Positions 34,340 to 43,457 of a DNA stretch of 64,000 nt are shown piece by piece. The stretch spans positions 23,848-87,847 of the forward strand of contig CAWUIO010000011.1 in NCBI GenBank assembly GCA_963922455.1, read 5' to 3'. Both the position numbers and the translations under genes were made by a program. The stretch's first letter is position 1; the number at the start of each line of letters is the position of its first letter. Source of the DNA: CAWUIO01 sp963922455 (lineage in GTDB: Bacteria; Bacteroidota; Bacteroidia; Cytophagales; Microscillaceae). The notes beneath the pieces are model-generated. The model searched no databases. It had not been told where the DNA came from and saw only the letters and a list, made by a program, of their open reading frames with translations.

Positions 34340-35025
34340 TGAACCTAAATTCTTCTACAGCCTACGTGCGTATTCTCATTATATTTTTTATGCTGCTAGC
34401 CCCCCTGGGAACATCCCTAGGACAGACCCCAACCCTCCGGATAGCCAAGCTCAAATACAATGGTGGGGGTGACTGGTACTCCAACAAGACTTCTTTGCCC
34501 AACCTGATCCGTTTTTGTAACCAGAATTTAGGCTTAAATTTAGTCTCTGAAGAAGATATCGTAGAGGTGGGCAGTCCTGAAATCTACTCCTACCCCTTTA
34601 TTCATATGACAGGCCACGGGAATGTGGTTTTTAGCGATAGCGAAGCCGCCAATTTGAGAAGTTATCTCATTTCAGGCGGTTTTTTGCATATTGATGACAA
34701 TTACGGGATGGATAAGTTTATCCGATTGGAGATGAAAAAGGTATTCCCTGAGCTTGAATTTGTCGAGCTGCCCTTTGATCATCCTATTTATCATCAAAAA
34801 TTCCATTTTGACAATGGGTTGCCCAAAGTACACGAGCATGACGGCCAAGCTTCGCAAGGACTGGGGATCATGTACGAAGGGCGTTTAGTTTGCTTTTATT
34901 CATTTGAGTCTGATCTTGGAGACGGTTGGGAAGATGCCAGCGTTCATAAAGATCCTGAGGCAGTACGCCGGGAAGCTCTTAAGATGGGAGCAAACATAGT
35001 TAGTTTTGCATTTATCAGTTATTAA
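34339..35025 (+). CDS. DUF4159 exported protein
   Basis: This 228-residue protein has a signal peptide (ILIIFFMLLAPLGTSLGQ) and a DUF4159 domain: LRIAKLKYNGGGDWYSNKTSL, PFIHMTGHGNVVFSDSEAANL, GGFLHIDDNYGMDKFIRLEM, FDHPIYHQKFHF and the C-terminal DGWEDASVHKDPEAVRREAL are the family's usual blocks. Its fold resembles class I glutamine-amidotransferase-like domains found with gliding or membrane ATPase genes, and its function is unknown. One-base overlap with rsmE. Confidence 0.9.
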   Translation: MNLNSSTAYVRILIIFFMLLAPLGTSLGQTPTLRIAKLKYNGGGDWYSNKTSLPNLIRFCNQNLGLNLVSEEDIVEVGSPEIYSYPFIHMTGHGNVVFSDSEAANLRSYLISGGFLHIDDNYGMDKFIRLEMKKVFPELEFVELPFDHPIYHQKFHFDNGLPKVHEHDGQASQGLGIMYEGRLVCFYSFESDLGDGWEDASVHKDPEAVRREALKMGANIVSFAFISY

Positions 35026-35051
35026 TTATATAATACTTTATATTTCTTCCC

Positions 35052-35059
35052 TATATTTG
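35052..35059 (+). promoter_or_regulatory. -7 box of the desaturase gene
   Basis: TATATTTG matches TAnnTTTG, 69 bp before the ATG at 35129, implying a 5' leader of about 60 nt. Confidence 0.5.
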
Positions 35060-35128
35060 CTTGAATTTATTATTGAATAATGATAAGTTTTTCCGCTCTA
35101 CCGGATTTGCTTTTAAAGTTTTAAACAT

Positions 35129-35881
35129 ATGATTGCTGTTATAATTTTCTTTTTCGTTCATTGGTATCTTTCTCTCTTTTGTCAGACATTTTTCTTACAT
35201 CGCTACGTTGCTCACCGTATGTTTACTATGAGCAAGTTTTGGGAGAGGTACTTTAGTGTTGTTACCTACATAAGCCAAGGTTCTTCTTACCTGAGCCCCC
35301 GAGCTTATGCCGTTATGCACCGTATGCACCATGCTTACAGTGACTCCCCCAAAGATCCACATTCGCCGCACAATTCTAAGAACTTGTTCGAGATGATGTG
35401 GAAAACCAAGGATGTTTACATAGATTTTGTCCGTGACAAAGTCAAGCCTGAAGCTCGTTTTGATACCAAGCCTGTTTGGACTGCGGTTGAAAATTTGGGC
35501 GAGATGTGGACTTCCCGCTTCTTGTGGGGTACTTTGTATACTTTATTATACATCTGGTTCTACTACCAGTTTAACATGCCTTGGTATTTGTTCTTCTTGT
35601 TGCCAGTACACTACCTCATGGGCCCCATTCACGGAGCTATCGTAAACTGGAGCGGTCATAAGTACGGGTATTCCAACTTCGACAACAATGACAAATCACG
35701 CAATTCACTCATTTTTGACTTCCTCATGATGGGTGAACTATTCCAAAATAATCACCATAAACTCCCTAACCGCCTTAATTTTGGGGCAAAATGGTTTGAG
35801 TTTGATCCCACATACCCAGTAATTGTAGTCTTCAAATGGTTGGGAATTATCCGAATCAACCCCCAACCGGCCGAACACTAA
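35129..35881 (+). CDS. Membrane acyl-CoA/fatty acid desaturase
   Basis: This 250-residue di-iron membrane enzyme introduces a double bond into acyl chains. The three histidine boxes are H24-RYVA-H29, H64-RM-HH68 (MHRMHHAYSDSPKDPHS) and QNNHHKLPN near 208-212. Four membrane segments fit the SCD/delta-9 type (MIAVIIFFFVHWYLSLFC, WGTLYTLLYIWFYYQFNMPWYLFFLL and flanks). The protein is short at the N-terminus but complete for bacterial members. It would adjust membrane fluidity. Single gene with its own promoter and a strong terminator. Confidence 0.92.
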   Translation: MIAVIIFFFVHWYLSLFCQTFFLHRYVAHRMFTMSKFWERYFSVVTYISQGSSYLSPRAYAVMHRMHHAYSDSPKDPHSPHNSKNLFEMMWKTKDVYIDFVRDKVKPEARFDTKPVWTAVENLGEMWTSRFLWGTLYTLLYIWFYYQFNMPWYLFFLLPVHYLMGPIHGAIVNWSGHKYGYSNFDNNDKSRNSLIFDFLMMGELFQNNHHKLPNRLNFGAKWFEFDPTYPVIVVFKWLGIIRINPQPAEH

Positions 35882-35902
35882 ATCCGAAACAAGAGAAGAC
35901 AC

Positions 35903-35940
35903 AAAGTCCGATGCGGGTACTGCCGCATCGGACTTTTTTT
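35903..35940 (+). terminator. Rho-independent terminator of the desaturase gene
   Basis: AAAGTCCGATGCGG pairs with CCGCATCGGACTTT (14 bp, loop GTACTG) and is followed by a T-run to 35940. Confidence 0.94.
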
Positions 35941-35975
35941 TATTTAGAACGATTTTAAATAAAACTAAAATCGCT

Positions 35976-35983
35976 TACATTTG
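35976..35983 (+). promoter_or_regulatory. -7 box of sufS
   Basis: TACATTTG matches TAnnTTTG, 45 bp before the ATG at 36029. Confidence 0.5.
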
Positions 35984-36028
35984 TTGATCTAGTATACAAA
36001 GACGTACATTCATAAGCATCCTAACCCT

Positions 36029-37276
36029 ATGGAAAACCCAATAGTCGAACAAAACAAAACCTTTGATATAAATAAAATCCGGGCCGATTTTCCTATACTA
36101 CACCAAGAAGTAAATGGTCATCCGCTCATTTATCTCGATAATGCGGCCACTTCTCAAAAACCCCAAGTAGTCATTGATGCCCTCAATACCTATTACGCCC
36201 AAAATAACGCCAACATCCACCGGGGAGCCCACCACCTTGCCGCCAAATCTACCGAAGACTACGAGCAAACCCGGGAGGCTATCCGGACTTATCTTAACGC
36301 CCGACACGTAGAGGAAATCATCTTTACCCGGGGAGTAACCGAAGGCATCAATCTAATCGCTTCAAGCTGGGGGCGTAAATACCTGCAAGAAGGCGATGAA
36401 ATAATTTTGTCTACCCTGGAGCACCACTCCAATATTGTTCCCTGGCAACTCATAGCCGAAGAACGCGGGGCCAAGATCAAAGTTATCCCCATCCGGGATA
36501 CGGGCGAGCTTATTATGGAAGAATTTCAGGGCCTCCTTTCCGAAAAAACCAAAATGTTGTCCCTGGTTCACGTATCCAATGCCCTGGGGGTAGTAAATCC
36601 GGTTAAGGAAATGATCCAGATGGCCCATGCCGTGGGCAGCAAGGTACTTTTAGACGGTGCCCAAGCCAGTGTCCACCTCAATATCGATGTCCAAGAACTA
36701 GATTGCGACTTCTACGTCTTTTCGGGCCATAAAGTCTACGCTCCCACCGGGATTGGCGCCCTTTATGGCAAAAAAGAACTCTTGGAAGACATACCCCCCT
36801 ATCACGGGGGAGGCGAGATGATCAAAGACGTAAGCTTCGAGAAAACCACCTTCAACGGACTCCCTCACAAATTTGAAGCCGGCACCCCCAATATTGCCGA
36901 TGCCATCGCCTTTAGAAATGCCCTCGAGTACCTAAATGGCTTCGACAAGCAAGCCCTTGCCCAGCACGAGCAAGACCTCCTAGACTATGCCACCCAAAAA
37001 CTACAAGCGATTGAAGGCTTAAACATCTACGGCACCACCCCCGAAAAAATCAGTGTGGTGTCCTTTGACATAGACGGCACCCACCACAGCGATATCGGCA
37101 CCTTGCTCGATATGCAGGGCATCGCTGTACGCACTGGCCACCACTGTACCCAACCTTTGATGAACCGTTTGGGTATTTCGGGCACCGTCCGCGCCTCTTT
37201 TGCGCTCTACAATACCCGCGAAGAAATTGACCGCTTTGTGACTGCCTTGCAAAAAGTAGTAAAAATGTTGAAATAA
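36029..37276 (+). CDS. sufS: Cysteine desulfurase SufS
   Basis: SufS is a PLP enzyme that takes sulfur from cysteine for Fe-S cluster assembly. The 415-residue sequence has the group II features: N-terminal FDINKIRADFPIL and YLDNAATSQKP, the PLP lysine K235 in FSGHKVYAPTGIG, and active C373 in VRTGHHCTQPLM, followed by the short-loop ending RASFALYNTREEIDRF. None of sufBCDE is in the window; in many Bacteroidota these are close by, so the gene stands alone here. Copy H begins 2 bp after its stop. Confidence 0.95.
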   Translation: MENPIVEQNKTFDINKIRADFPILHQEVNGHPLIYLDNAATSQKPQVVIDALNTYYAQNNANIHRGAHHLAAKSTEDYEQTREAIRTYLNARHVEEIIFTRGVTEGINLIASSWGRKYLQEGDEIILSTLEHHSNIVPWQLIAEERGAKIKVIPIRDTGELIMEEFQGLLSEKTKMLSLVHVSNALGVVNPVKEMIQMAHAVGSKVLLDGAQASVHLNIDVQELDCDFYVFSGHKVYAPTGIGALYGKKELLEDIPPYHGGGEMIKDVSFEKTTFNGLPHKFEAGTPNIADAIAFRNALEYLNGFDKQALAQHEQDLLDYATQKLQAIEGLNIYGTTPEKISVVSFDIDGTHHSDIGTLLDMQGIAVRTGHHCTQPLMNRLGISGTVRASFALYNTREEIDRFVTALQKVVKMLK

Positions 37277-37278
37277 AC

Positions 37279-37410
37279 GGGGCTGCCCCCGGCGGTGTAG
37301 ATGGGATGCCTGTATTTCCAAGCTGTGCCGCCGGGGTCGGGCTTTCGCTACTCGCTGCCTCTTCCCGCCAGGCCAACACGAGCTCAAACAGGCCGCTCTA
37401 TCCCTCAGCC
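37279..37410 (-). repeat. Intergenic hairpin element, copy H
   Basis: 132 bp, reversed, starting 2 bp after the sufS stop. Arms CCCCGGCGG (37287-37295) and CCGCCGGGG (37328-37336), a perfect 9-bp stem. Exact core on the minus strand; GAGCTCGTG subfamily. It is the only copy with the same orientation as its left neighbour (G). Confidence 0.9.
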
Positions 37411-37872
37411 ACAATGGGAACCGGGACAAGGAGAGAAGCGAGAAGAGAGAATTTAAATCACCCCATCGGTCATCCCCAACAACCCAAGGGATCTTCACGC
37501 TTGAATGATTTGGAGCCCAGTTTACACGACCCGCCACATCTCGCAAGGGCCAAGATTTCTCCCTAGGGCTCAAATGACAAAAGTTTTTATTATTTACTGC
37601 CTGTGGAGTCATAATGTCGAGATGATGTGACATTTCACCTAAACAGCACTAATTTTGGGTAGAGCCATCCATCAATAGTAGATCTTACAATTGGGTATGG
37701 ACCTGCAAATTAAAAAATACTTTGCCAAGTATAGTGGCCCTATTTTCCTTGCGAACCCGGCCCATATGGTAATTTCTTAAACCAAGCCCCTCCCTAAATG
37801 CATTGCCCCCTGCTGGGCAATTCAAAAACCCCAAAATTTTGTATATTCAAGTCCCACTTGATCCTTCAAACC
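37411..37872. other. Gene-free interval after copy H
   Basis: About 460 bp. It opens with GGGAACCGGGA, related to the tandem repeat at 3334, and a purine-rich run (37423-37450, AGGAGAGAAGCGAGAAGAGAG), then unremarkable DNA. Open frames here are repeat-derived or lack any recognisable feature. No RNA gene or terminator seen. Confidence 0.45.
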
Positions 37873-38445
37873 ATGTCTAGTAATTTCAAAGACCGAGTAT
37901 ACATTGCTACTACGGCCAACCTCGTAATGTTTTTTGGGGCTAGTTATCTTTTATTTATTTTCTTTTATGTCTGGGCTTTTCTGCAATACACCGATATCTT
38001 AGAAATGTTCGGGCCCTCTTGGGCCGAGATAAATAAAGAGACGTTTGCCATCATGCCTTGGATCATTTTTGTCGTCAAAATCATCCTCATGGTTAGCTTA
38101 GTTCTTTCTACTCTTTTCTTCCTTGCAGGGTATGGCCTTAAATTTCGTTATCGTTGGGGTAAAATTTTGTATACAATCCTAGGGTCGCTCTTGGTTTTGC
38201 TTTTACTTTCGGGAGTAGGGGGCCTTACGTATGCCTATATGTTGATAGAAGAACCTTTGCCAGCTAAGGGGCTTGACCCACAGGGGAACTATGGCACTTT
38301 TCCCGGAGGTTTCCATAGAAAAATAGTTGGGATCTTCAGGATGCAATATAGGCTGTATGGGATCTATGGCTTGAGCTTGGCTTGGATTTTATGCAGGAGT
38401 TTGATTCACATCAATAAAAGGAGGTTTCGGCTTTATTTTAATTGA
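37873..38445 (+). CDS. Small membrane protein of unknown function
   Basis: This 190-residue protein has four hydrophobic helices (LVMFFGASYLLFIFFYVWAF, PWIIFVVKIILMVSLVLSTLFFLAGYG, ILYTILGSLLVLLLLSGVGGL, and a weaker YGIYGLSLAWILCRSLI at the end). The start is set at the ATG at 37873 (MSSNFKDR); the frame extends to 37798, but those 25 residues are not membrane-like and overlap repeat-poor intergenic DNA. No family recognised. Single gene. Confidence 0.65.
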   Translation: MSSNFKDRVYIATTANLVMFFGASYLLFIFFYVWAFLQYTDILEMFGPSWAEINKETFAIMPWIIFVVKIILMVSLVLSTLFFLAGYGLKFRYRWGKILYTILGSLLVLLLLSGVGGLTYAYMLIEEPLPAKGLDPQGNYGTFPGGFHRKIVGIFRMQYRLYGIYGLSLAWILCRSLIHINKRRFRLYFN

Positions 38446-38652
38446 ATAAAGGGAAGAGAATCGTGAAGTAACGGCAAGGTGGAATTCACATGTTTGTGCC
38501 AATCTTGTTTCCGAGGGTTAAATAAGGGAACCGTACCTTCATAAGGATCAACATAACTAGTTATATCACTTCCTGTATTTAGCTTACCAAGAGAACAAAA
38601 GTATGCTAAATTAGCTAACTCACTACTTCCCCCATGTTTTTATAATTTCTTC

Positions 38653-38788
38653 GGCGGAGGGATAGAGCGGCATGTCTGAGCTCGTGTAGGCCCTGCGGGG
38701 AAAGGCAGCGAGTAGCGAAAGCCCGACCCCGGGCCTGGCACCCCATGCTATCTCCCAGTACCATTTCCCTTAGCCCGGGGGCCGCCCC
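38653..38788 (+). repeat. Intergenic hairpin element, copy I
   Basis: 136 bp, forward: GGCGGAGGGATAGAGCGGC start, exact core, arms CCCCGGGC (38727-38734) and GCCCGGGG (38773-38780), end GGCCGCCCC. The hairpin end is 95 bp before the sigma factor start. Confidence 0.88.
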
Positions 38789-38883
38789 AAAACCCATAAG
38801 TTCTTATAAATTTTCATATAATACGATTTAATAAAAAACTTAAAATTTTATAGAACTATTTGCCTTTGCTTGGCATCTTTCCT

Positions 38884-39492
38884 ATGACAAGCAAGAAAAG
38901 GATGGTAAACAAGCGCGAAATAAGCAGCCAATTAGTACAAAAAATCCAAGCCGGCGATGCTCAAGCCTTTAACAAACTGGTAGAGCTGTGGTATAACCGC
39001 ATATACCAGTTTGCCCTCAAGATGGGGGGCGGGCACGACGGGGCTAGCGAAATCGCGCAAAAGACTTTTATCCAAACCTATAAACACTTGGGCCGCTTAC
39101 AAGACCCGGAACGTTTTGCTTCTTGGCTCTACCGCATCGCCGGCAATTGCTGGATGGAAGAGCACCGCAAAGAATCGCGCCGGAGAAGCGAGTCCTTAGA
39201 TGAAGCCAGCTTAAACACCGATACTCTCGGAGCTAGGAAAGAAGATTCGCCAGAGGAGGTATATCACCAGGAGGAGTTAAGTCAACTGATTCGCCAGGCT
39301 TTGTCGCGGATACCTGCTGAGCAACGCTTGGTAATTTTACTCAAAACCTACGAAGGTCTCAAATTTAGCGAAATTGCCGAAACCTTGACCATCCCCGAAA
39401 ATACCGCCAAATCTCGCTTGTATTACGGGCTTAAAGCCTTAGCTAAGATCTTTGACCAATGGCAAATACCCAGACAACATTTACTGTATTAA
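38884..39492 (+). CDS. ECF-type RNA polymerase sigma factor
   Basis: This 202-residue sigma-70 family member has region 2 at about 15-80 (LVQKIQAGDAQAFNKLVELWYNRIYQFALKM...) with the core-binding stretch ASWLYRIAGNCWMEEHRK, and region 4 at about 135-190 (RIPAEQRLVILLKTYEGLKFSEIAETL, then NTAKSRLYYGLKAL). Start is the ATG at 38884, as the longer frame begins with a TTG. It is followed after 4 bp by an anti-sigma-like membrane protein and then a secreted protein, the usual layout of an ECF module. Confidence 0.93.
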   Translation: MTSKKRMVNKREISSQLVQKIQAGDAQAFNKLVELWYNRIYQFALKMGGGHDGASEIAQKTFIQTYKHLGRLQDPERFASWLYRIAGNCWMEEHRKESRRRSESLDEASLNTDTLGARKEDSPEEVYHQEELSQLIRQALSRIPAEQRLVILLKTYEGLKFSEIAETLTIPENTAKSRLYYGLKALAKIFDQWQIPRQHLLY

Positions 39493-39496
39493 TGCG

Positions 39497-40336
39497 ATGA
39501 AAAAACCTGAACCTCATAGGCTGATGGCTTACCTCTATGGCGAATTAAAGCCCGAAGAAGCCAAAAAAATACGCCAAGCCCTGGAAAACTTCCCCGAGTT
39601 AAAACAGGAATTCGTAGAATTGAAAAGAACCCGTTCGCTCCTAGAACAAGATGAGGAAGAGGCCGTGCCGGCCCCCCAATTTATTCTACCTTCCCCGCAA
39701 GCTCCCACGGCCAAAAATCTGAGGCTTACCCGAATAAAACCCCGGCTTGCTTGGGCTGCCGCCTTTCTCTTGTTATTAGCCATGGGATATTGGATGAATT
39801 TACGGGCTTCCTGGCAAGACCAACAACTGGTGCTCCGTTTTGGAAAAGGGGCCGGGCAAGAGGAGCAGAAACGTTGGGAAGCTGCCCAGAACCAATTCCA
39901 ACTCGTAAAAAATGAATTAGACAGCCTTAAACATTGGATGTTGCTAAGAGAAACCAATCAAACGGAATTACTTGATAGCACCTTGCATACTATAGCAGCT
40001 CGTTTGAGAAACCAAGGCAAGCAACTGCAAAATTTAAGCAAACAACCGTCTGACACCCCAGATAGCCAAACCTTGCTATCTATTCTCGAGAGCCAACAAA
40101 ACCAATGGATCACCGAAATTGTGCGCCAGGTATCTCAGCAATACCAGGAATTTAATGAAGATAACCTTTCAAACCTGGTTCTCTACCTGGAAAATCAGAG
40201 AGAAGAAGACCTCCAAAATATCTTTGCAACTCTCCAAATCTTACAACTCAATCAGGAAAACCAAGACTTGGAACAAAACGAAATTCTTGACGAAATTTTA
40301 ATCTCCCTATACAAAAAACAAAAAAACCATGAATAA
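39497..40336 (+). CDS. Anti-sigma-factor-like single-pass membrane protein
   Basis: This 279-residue protein has a short cytoplasmic N-terminus (MKKPEPHRLMAYLYGELKPEEAKKIRQALENFPEL), like the zinc-less anti-sigma ASD fold, one membrane helix near residue 85-105 (LAWAAAFLLLLAMGYWM), and a long periplasmic coiled coil rich in Gln, Asn and Glu. I infer that it holds the adjacent ECF sigma factor; there is no HxxxCxxC zinc motif. The start is the ATG at 39497, 4 bp after the sigma stop, rather than an upstream ATG at 39452 inside the sigma gene. Its end overlaps the next gene by 8 bp. Confidence 0.8.
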   Translation: MKKPEPHRLMAYLYGELKPEEAKKIRQALENFPELKQEFVELKRTRSLLEQDEEEAVPAPQFILPSPQAPTAKNLRLTRIKPRLAWAAAFLLLLAMGYWMNLRASWQDQQLVLRFGKGAGQEEQKRWEAAQNQFQLVKNELDSLKHWMLLRETNQTELLDSTLHTIAARLRNQGKQLQNLSKQPSDTPDSQTLLSILESQQNQWITEIVRQVSQQYQEFNEDNLSNLVLYLENQREEDLQNIFATLQILQLNQENQDLEQNEILDEILISLYKKQKNHE

Positions 40337-41465
40337 GCCCCTAAAATACCTCCTATTATTTGGTCTATTAGCCAACGCCAACCTTCTTTTTTCTCAAGAA
40401 AAGCAATCGGAAGAAATCCTTAGCAACCCAGAAAACACCACAAATCCCTACAAGCAAAAAATCGATCGCCAAATAGAAATGGCCGAAATGATTTTGGATC
40501 AACTGGCGGTGGAGTTATATCAAAAAAAGTCCTCGGTTTTCATGGTATACCATAAAAACGCCCAAGGCTTTTACGTGGAAAATAAAGGAGTTGTGATTAA
40601 ACTTACCCCCCTTCCTCTATACCAAACCCTCAGAATATTATCCAACAACGCTGTAAAACTGCCTCCAGAGCACTCCCGCGCCCTCTATGGAGAAGGATAT
40701 GTGGGCCAAACCGACGCATCCCAAAATTCAAAAGATTCTAGCCAATACGAAAATCAAGCCTTGGCCAAAGAATTAATGGAAGTCTTCTACCTTAAATATG
40801 GTTCCATCTTCCGAGATTTACGAGGGGATGAAAAACTTATCTTAAGCTTTGAGGGAAGTAAAACCAGTACGGCCCTTCAGAAAAATATCCGATTTTATAG
40901 CCTAGGCCAAAACTCAGACAATGCATACAGCTTCACCTCTTCCCTTACCAAAGCTGATATTGATGCCTACGAAAATGGTCAAATTAAAAAAGAAGATTTA
41001 CTAGGCCGGATCGAGTATACCGAAACCCATAGAGACCAAGAATCGGCCGAAGACAATCTTGAGTTTAATGTCTTCGCGCGCATCCTTCGTAGGCTTATCG
41101 CGGACGATATGAAAAAAGAAAATTGGACAATCGGCTTACAACAGACCGACCGACGATTTGAAGACTTAGGGTATGTGCTCGAGTACACTTTTTCAGAGTA
41201 TAAGAAATTAAAAAATTCGGAGGCCATTCAGCTGGATTTTATCGAGTCTACCAAAGAACACATCTTAAACTATGGCCCGACGCTTAAGAGTCTCAAAAGT
41301 GATGAGTCTCTTCTGATTATACTAAAAAATCGTAGCAGCAAGAATCGGATAGAAATCACATTTAAAGTCAAAAAACAAGTCTTAGAAGAATACGATCGGC
41401 AAGAAATCAGCTTAGAAAATGCCAAGGATCAAATCCAAGTGGAAATCAACCTAGAAAAACCTTAA
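40329..41465 (+). CDS. Secreted protein of an ECF sigma module
   Basis: This 378-residue protein has a signal peptide (YLLLFGLLANANLLFSQ). The rest is charged, mixed alpha/beta, with the repeated theme LPPEHSRALYGE, LRGDEKLILSFEGSKTST and LKSDESLLIILKNRSS. The two -DE(K/S)L- segments near residues 165 and 330 each precede a beta strand and a serine-rich turn, as if the protein held two related halves. No family recognised. It is third in the sigma/anti-sigma operon with an 8-bp overlap, so it is likely a target or signal partner of that module. A clean terminator follows. Confidence 0.75.
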   Translation: MNKPLKYLLLFGLLANANLLFSQEKQSEEILSNPENTTNPYKQKIDRQIEMAEMILDQLAVELYQKKSSVFMVYHKNAQGFYVENKGVVIKLTPLPLYQTLRILSNNAVKLPPEHSRALYGEGYVGQTDASQNSKDSSQYENQALAKELMEVFYLKYGSIFRDLRGDEKLILSFEGSKTSTALQKNIRFYSLGQNSDNAYSFTSSLTKADIDAYENGQIKKEDLLGRIEYTETHRDQESAEDNLEFNVFARILRRLIADDMKKENWTIGLQQTDRRFEDLGYVLEYTFSEYKKLKNSEAIQLDFIESTKEHILNYGPTLKSLKSDESLLIILKNRSSKNRIEITFKVKKQVLEEYDRQEISLENAKDQIQVEINLEKP

Positions 41466-41501
41466 AGACTCTCCCGATAAACCATCGAACATTTAGTAAT
41501 G

Positions 41502-41532
41502 AAAAAAAACCGGCCAAAGGCCGGTTTTTTTT
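41502..41532. terminator. Bidirectional terminator after the sigma module
   Basis: A-run, ACCGGCC, loop AAA, GGCCGGT, then T-run. The hairpin is flanked by A8 and T8, so it can act in both directions. Confidence 0.92.
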
Positions 41533-41554
41533 GCCAATTACGGAGCTAAGCCCT

Positions 41555-41562
41555 TATTTTTG
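41555..41562 (+). promoter_or_regulatory. -7 box of the DUF2461 gene
   Basis: TATTTTTG matches TAnnTTTG, 32 bp before the ATG at 41595. Confidence 0.5.
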
Positions 41563-41594
41563 AATAATTTTCAAAGCCACAAACCATAATAACG

Positions 41595-42269
41595 ATGATC
41601 CAGTCGGCAAGTCTTCGCTTTTTAGAAGGATTAAAAGATAATAACCAAAGGGATTGGTTTCAGGAACACCGCAAAGCCTATGAAGCCGCTCGCGACAACT
41701 TTATTGCCTTTACAGGTCAGGTGATGCACTCCTTGGCCGAATTTGACGAGGGTATCCGGGCTTCCGAGCTTAAGCCCAAGGATTTTATGCTCCGCATTTT
41801 CCGGGACGTCCGTTTTTCTAAAGACAAGAGTCCCTACAAGACTAATTTTTTTAGCTACATCCACGCTGGCCCCAAAAAAGGGCCCCATGCTGGGTATTAC
41901 CTGAGCCTCGAGCCTGGCAACAGTTTTATGGGTGGAGGGGTGTACATGCCCGCCTCGCAGCACCTGTCCCGCATCCGGCAAGAGATTGATTATAACTTGG
42001 CCGAATGGAAAACCATAGCCGAGTCTGAAAAGCTGGCAGAACATTTCCCTGGGGGTATCCAGACCCACGAATCGCTCAAACGTCCCCCCAAAGGCTACCA
42101 AGCCGATAACCCGGCCATCGCTTACCTCAAATATAAAGGCTTTTATACCCAGGCTTTTTTAAAAGATAAGGAGCTTACCCAAGAGGGCATCCTCTCCCAA
42201 ATGCAGCAAAAATACCAGACCCTACTCCCCTTGATCACATTTTTAAACCGGGCGATCCTGGCCGAATAA
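41595..42269 (+). CDS. DUF2461 family protein
   Basis: This 224-residue cytoplasmic protein has the DUF2461/TIGR02453 blocks: LRFLEGLKDNNQRDWFQEHRKAYE at the N-terminus, DFMLRIFRDVRFSKDKSPYKTNF in the middle and GYYLSLEPGNSFMGGGVYMPASQHL afterwards. The function is unknown. It is a single gene with its own promoter; copy J begins 11 bp after its stop. Confidence 0.9.
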   Translation: MIQSASLRFLEGLKDNNQRDWFQEHRKAYEAARDNFIAFTGQVMHSLAEFDEGIRASELKPKDFMLRIFRDVRFSKDKSPYKTNFFSYIHAGPKKGPHAGYYLSLEPGNSFMGGGVYMPASQHLSRIRQEIDYNLAEWKTIAESEKLAEHFPGGIQTHESLKRPPKGYQADNPAIAYLKYKGFYTQAFLKDKELTQEGILSQMQQKYQTLLPLITFLNRAILAE

Positions 42270-42280
42270 ACAAAGCATTC

Positions 42281-42410
42281 GGGGCTTGCCCGCGCTTGAA
42301 AATCTTAGGCCCATAAGAAGCCCAGGTGGCAGCGCGGGCCGGGCTTTCGCCACTCGCCGGCCAGCCCGCAGGGCCATTTCGGGCTCAAACAAAGGCTCTA
42401 TCCCTAAGCC
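42281..42410 (-). repeat. Intergenic hairpin element, copy J
   Basis: 130 bp, reversed. Arms GCCCGCGC (42288-42295) and GCGCGGGC (42332-42339). Core with one mismatch (GCGAGTGGCGAAAGCCCG on the minus strand). Middle region GAGCCCGAAATGG, closest to copy M. Confidence 0.87.
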
Positions 42411-42449
42411 AAAAGCTCCGCAATACTTGAAAATTACGTTTGCATGGCT

Positions 42450-43457
42450 TTACTCTTCCACGGGGCGAAGATGTTTCTTGCGGTAATGCTGGGGCGTCAT
42501 CTGGGTTTCGCGTTTAAATGCCTGGTATAAGGAGGAAGTACTCGAAAAACCCACCTCGGTAGCCAAGGCTTCAATCTTCAAAAGATCCTCTGGATCTTGG
42601 AGGCGAGCCTTCACCTCTTCCACCCGATGTTTGTTGACAAACTCTGTAAAACGGAGTCCGTGATGGTTTTTGATCACCTGGGATATTTGATATACGGGTT
42701 TCCCCAATTCCTGGGCAACTTGGGCCAGGGTAAGGCCCTTCTTTCGGTAAATTTTACTTTCCGTAAATAGCAGGCGGACAGAATCAACCAAGTCGGATGA
42801 GATATCGACCTTGTCGGTCGGGCTTTTGGGTTTCTTGAATTTAAACAGGTCTTGCTGGCTAAGGATATAGAAGTTGACCATATACAACAAAATACAGTAA
42901 AGGGCAGAGCCTATGGTATACCCCCACATACTAGCGCTCAAAGACTGGTATTCTAAGATAGCCCAGATAAGCGCTACCGTGCTAAAAATCCAGGTAAAGC
43001 TTCGGGGCTTAGTCTCCCAAACTTCTTTACGGGCCCATAAATAAGAACCTAGTAGATAAAGGATCAACAAGTGTGTTCCCAGATAAAACGTATAAATTAC
43101 TTGAGCACGGGGAAGGAAAAGCCCAATGGATAGAAAGCCAAAAGGAAAAGCAAAATGAAGATAGTGGGCCCAATCTAATTTTTTGCCCTGACTACTTCTT
43201 ACAAAACCCCAAAGCGAAGGGCCTATTAAAAGCAAACCAAAGGCTCCCAACACCAAACCCACCTCAGAGTAATCCGGAAACACATAATAAAAAAGCGACT
43301 TCCCGATACGTAGTGACAGACCTATTAATAAAAGCCCCAAAAAGAAAGGAGAGGCTAGCTGCTGTCTTTTTCGAAAAATGAGGTAGGTCCCTAAAAATAC
43401 GCTTTGCGCAACCGCAATCCCTCCAAATAGGGCCATCCAAATTCTAAGTTCTTCCAT
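42450..43457 (-). CDS. AraC-family regulator with seven-helix membrane domain
   Basis: This 335-residue transcription factor is anchored in the membrane. About 200 residues of hydrophobic helices (e.g. MALFGGIAVAQSVFLGTYLIF and AFGLLLIGPSLWGFV) are followed by a short linker and a C-terminal AraC HTH pair: TLAQVAQELGKPVYQISQVIKNHHGLRFTEFVNKHRVEEVKARL and then IEALATEVGFSSTSSLYQAFKRETQMTPQHYRKK. Such proteins are common one-component sensors in Bacteroidota. Start is the ATG at 43457; the longer frame begins with a TTG. It is alone between copies J and K. Confidence 0.88.
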   Translation of the reverse strand: MEELRIWMALFGGIAVAQSVFLGTYLIFRKRQQLASPFFLGLLLIGLSLRIGKSLFYYVFPDYSEVGLVLGAFGLLLIGPSLWGFVRSSQGKKLDWAHYLHFAFPFGFLSIGLFLPRAQVIYTFYLGTHLLILYLLGSYLWARKEVWETKPRSFTWIFSTVALIWAILEYQSLSASMWGYTIGSALYCILLYMVNFYILSQQDLFKFKKPKSPTDKVDISSDLVDSVRLLFTESKIYRKKGLTLAQVAQELGKPVYQISQVIKNHHGLRFTEFVNKHRVEEVKARLQDPEDLLKIEALATEVGFSSTSSLYQAFKRETQMTPQHYRKKHLRPVEE

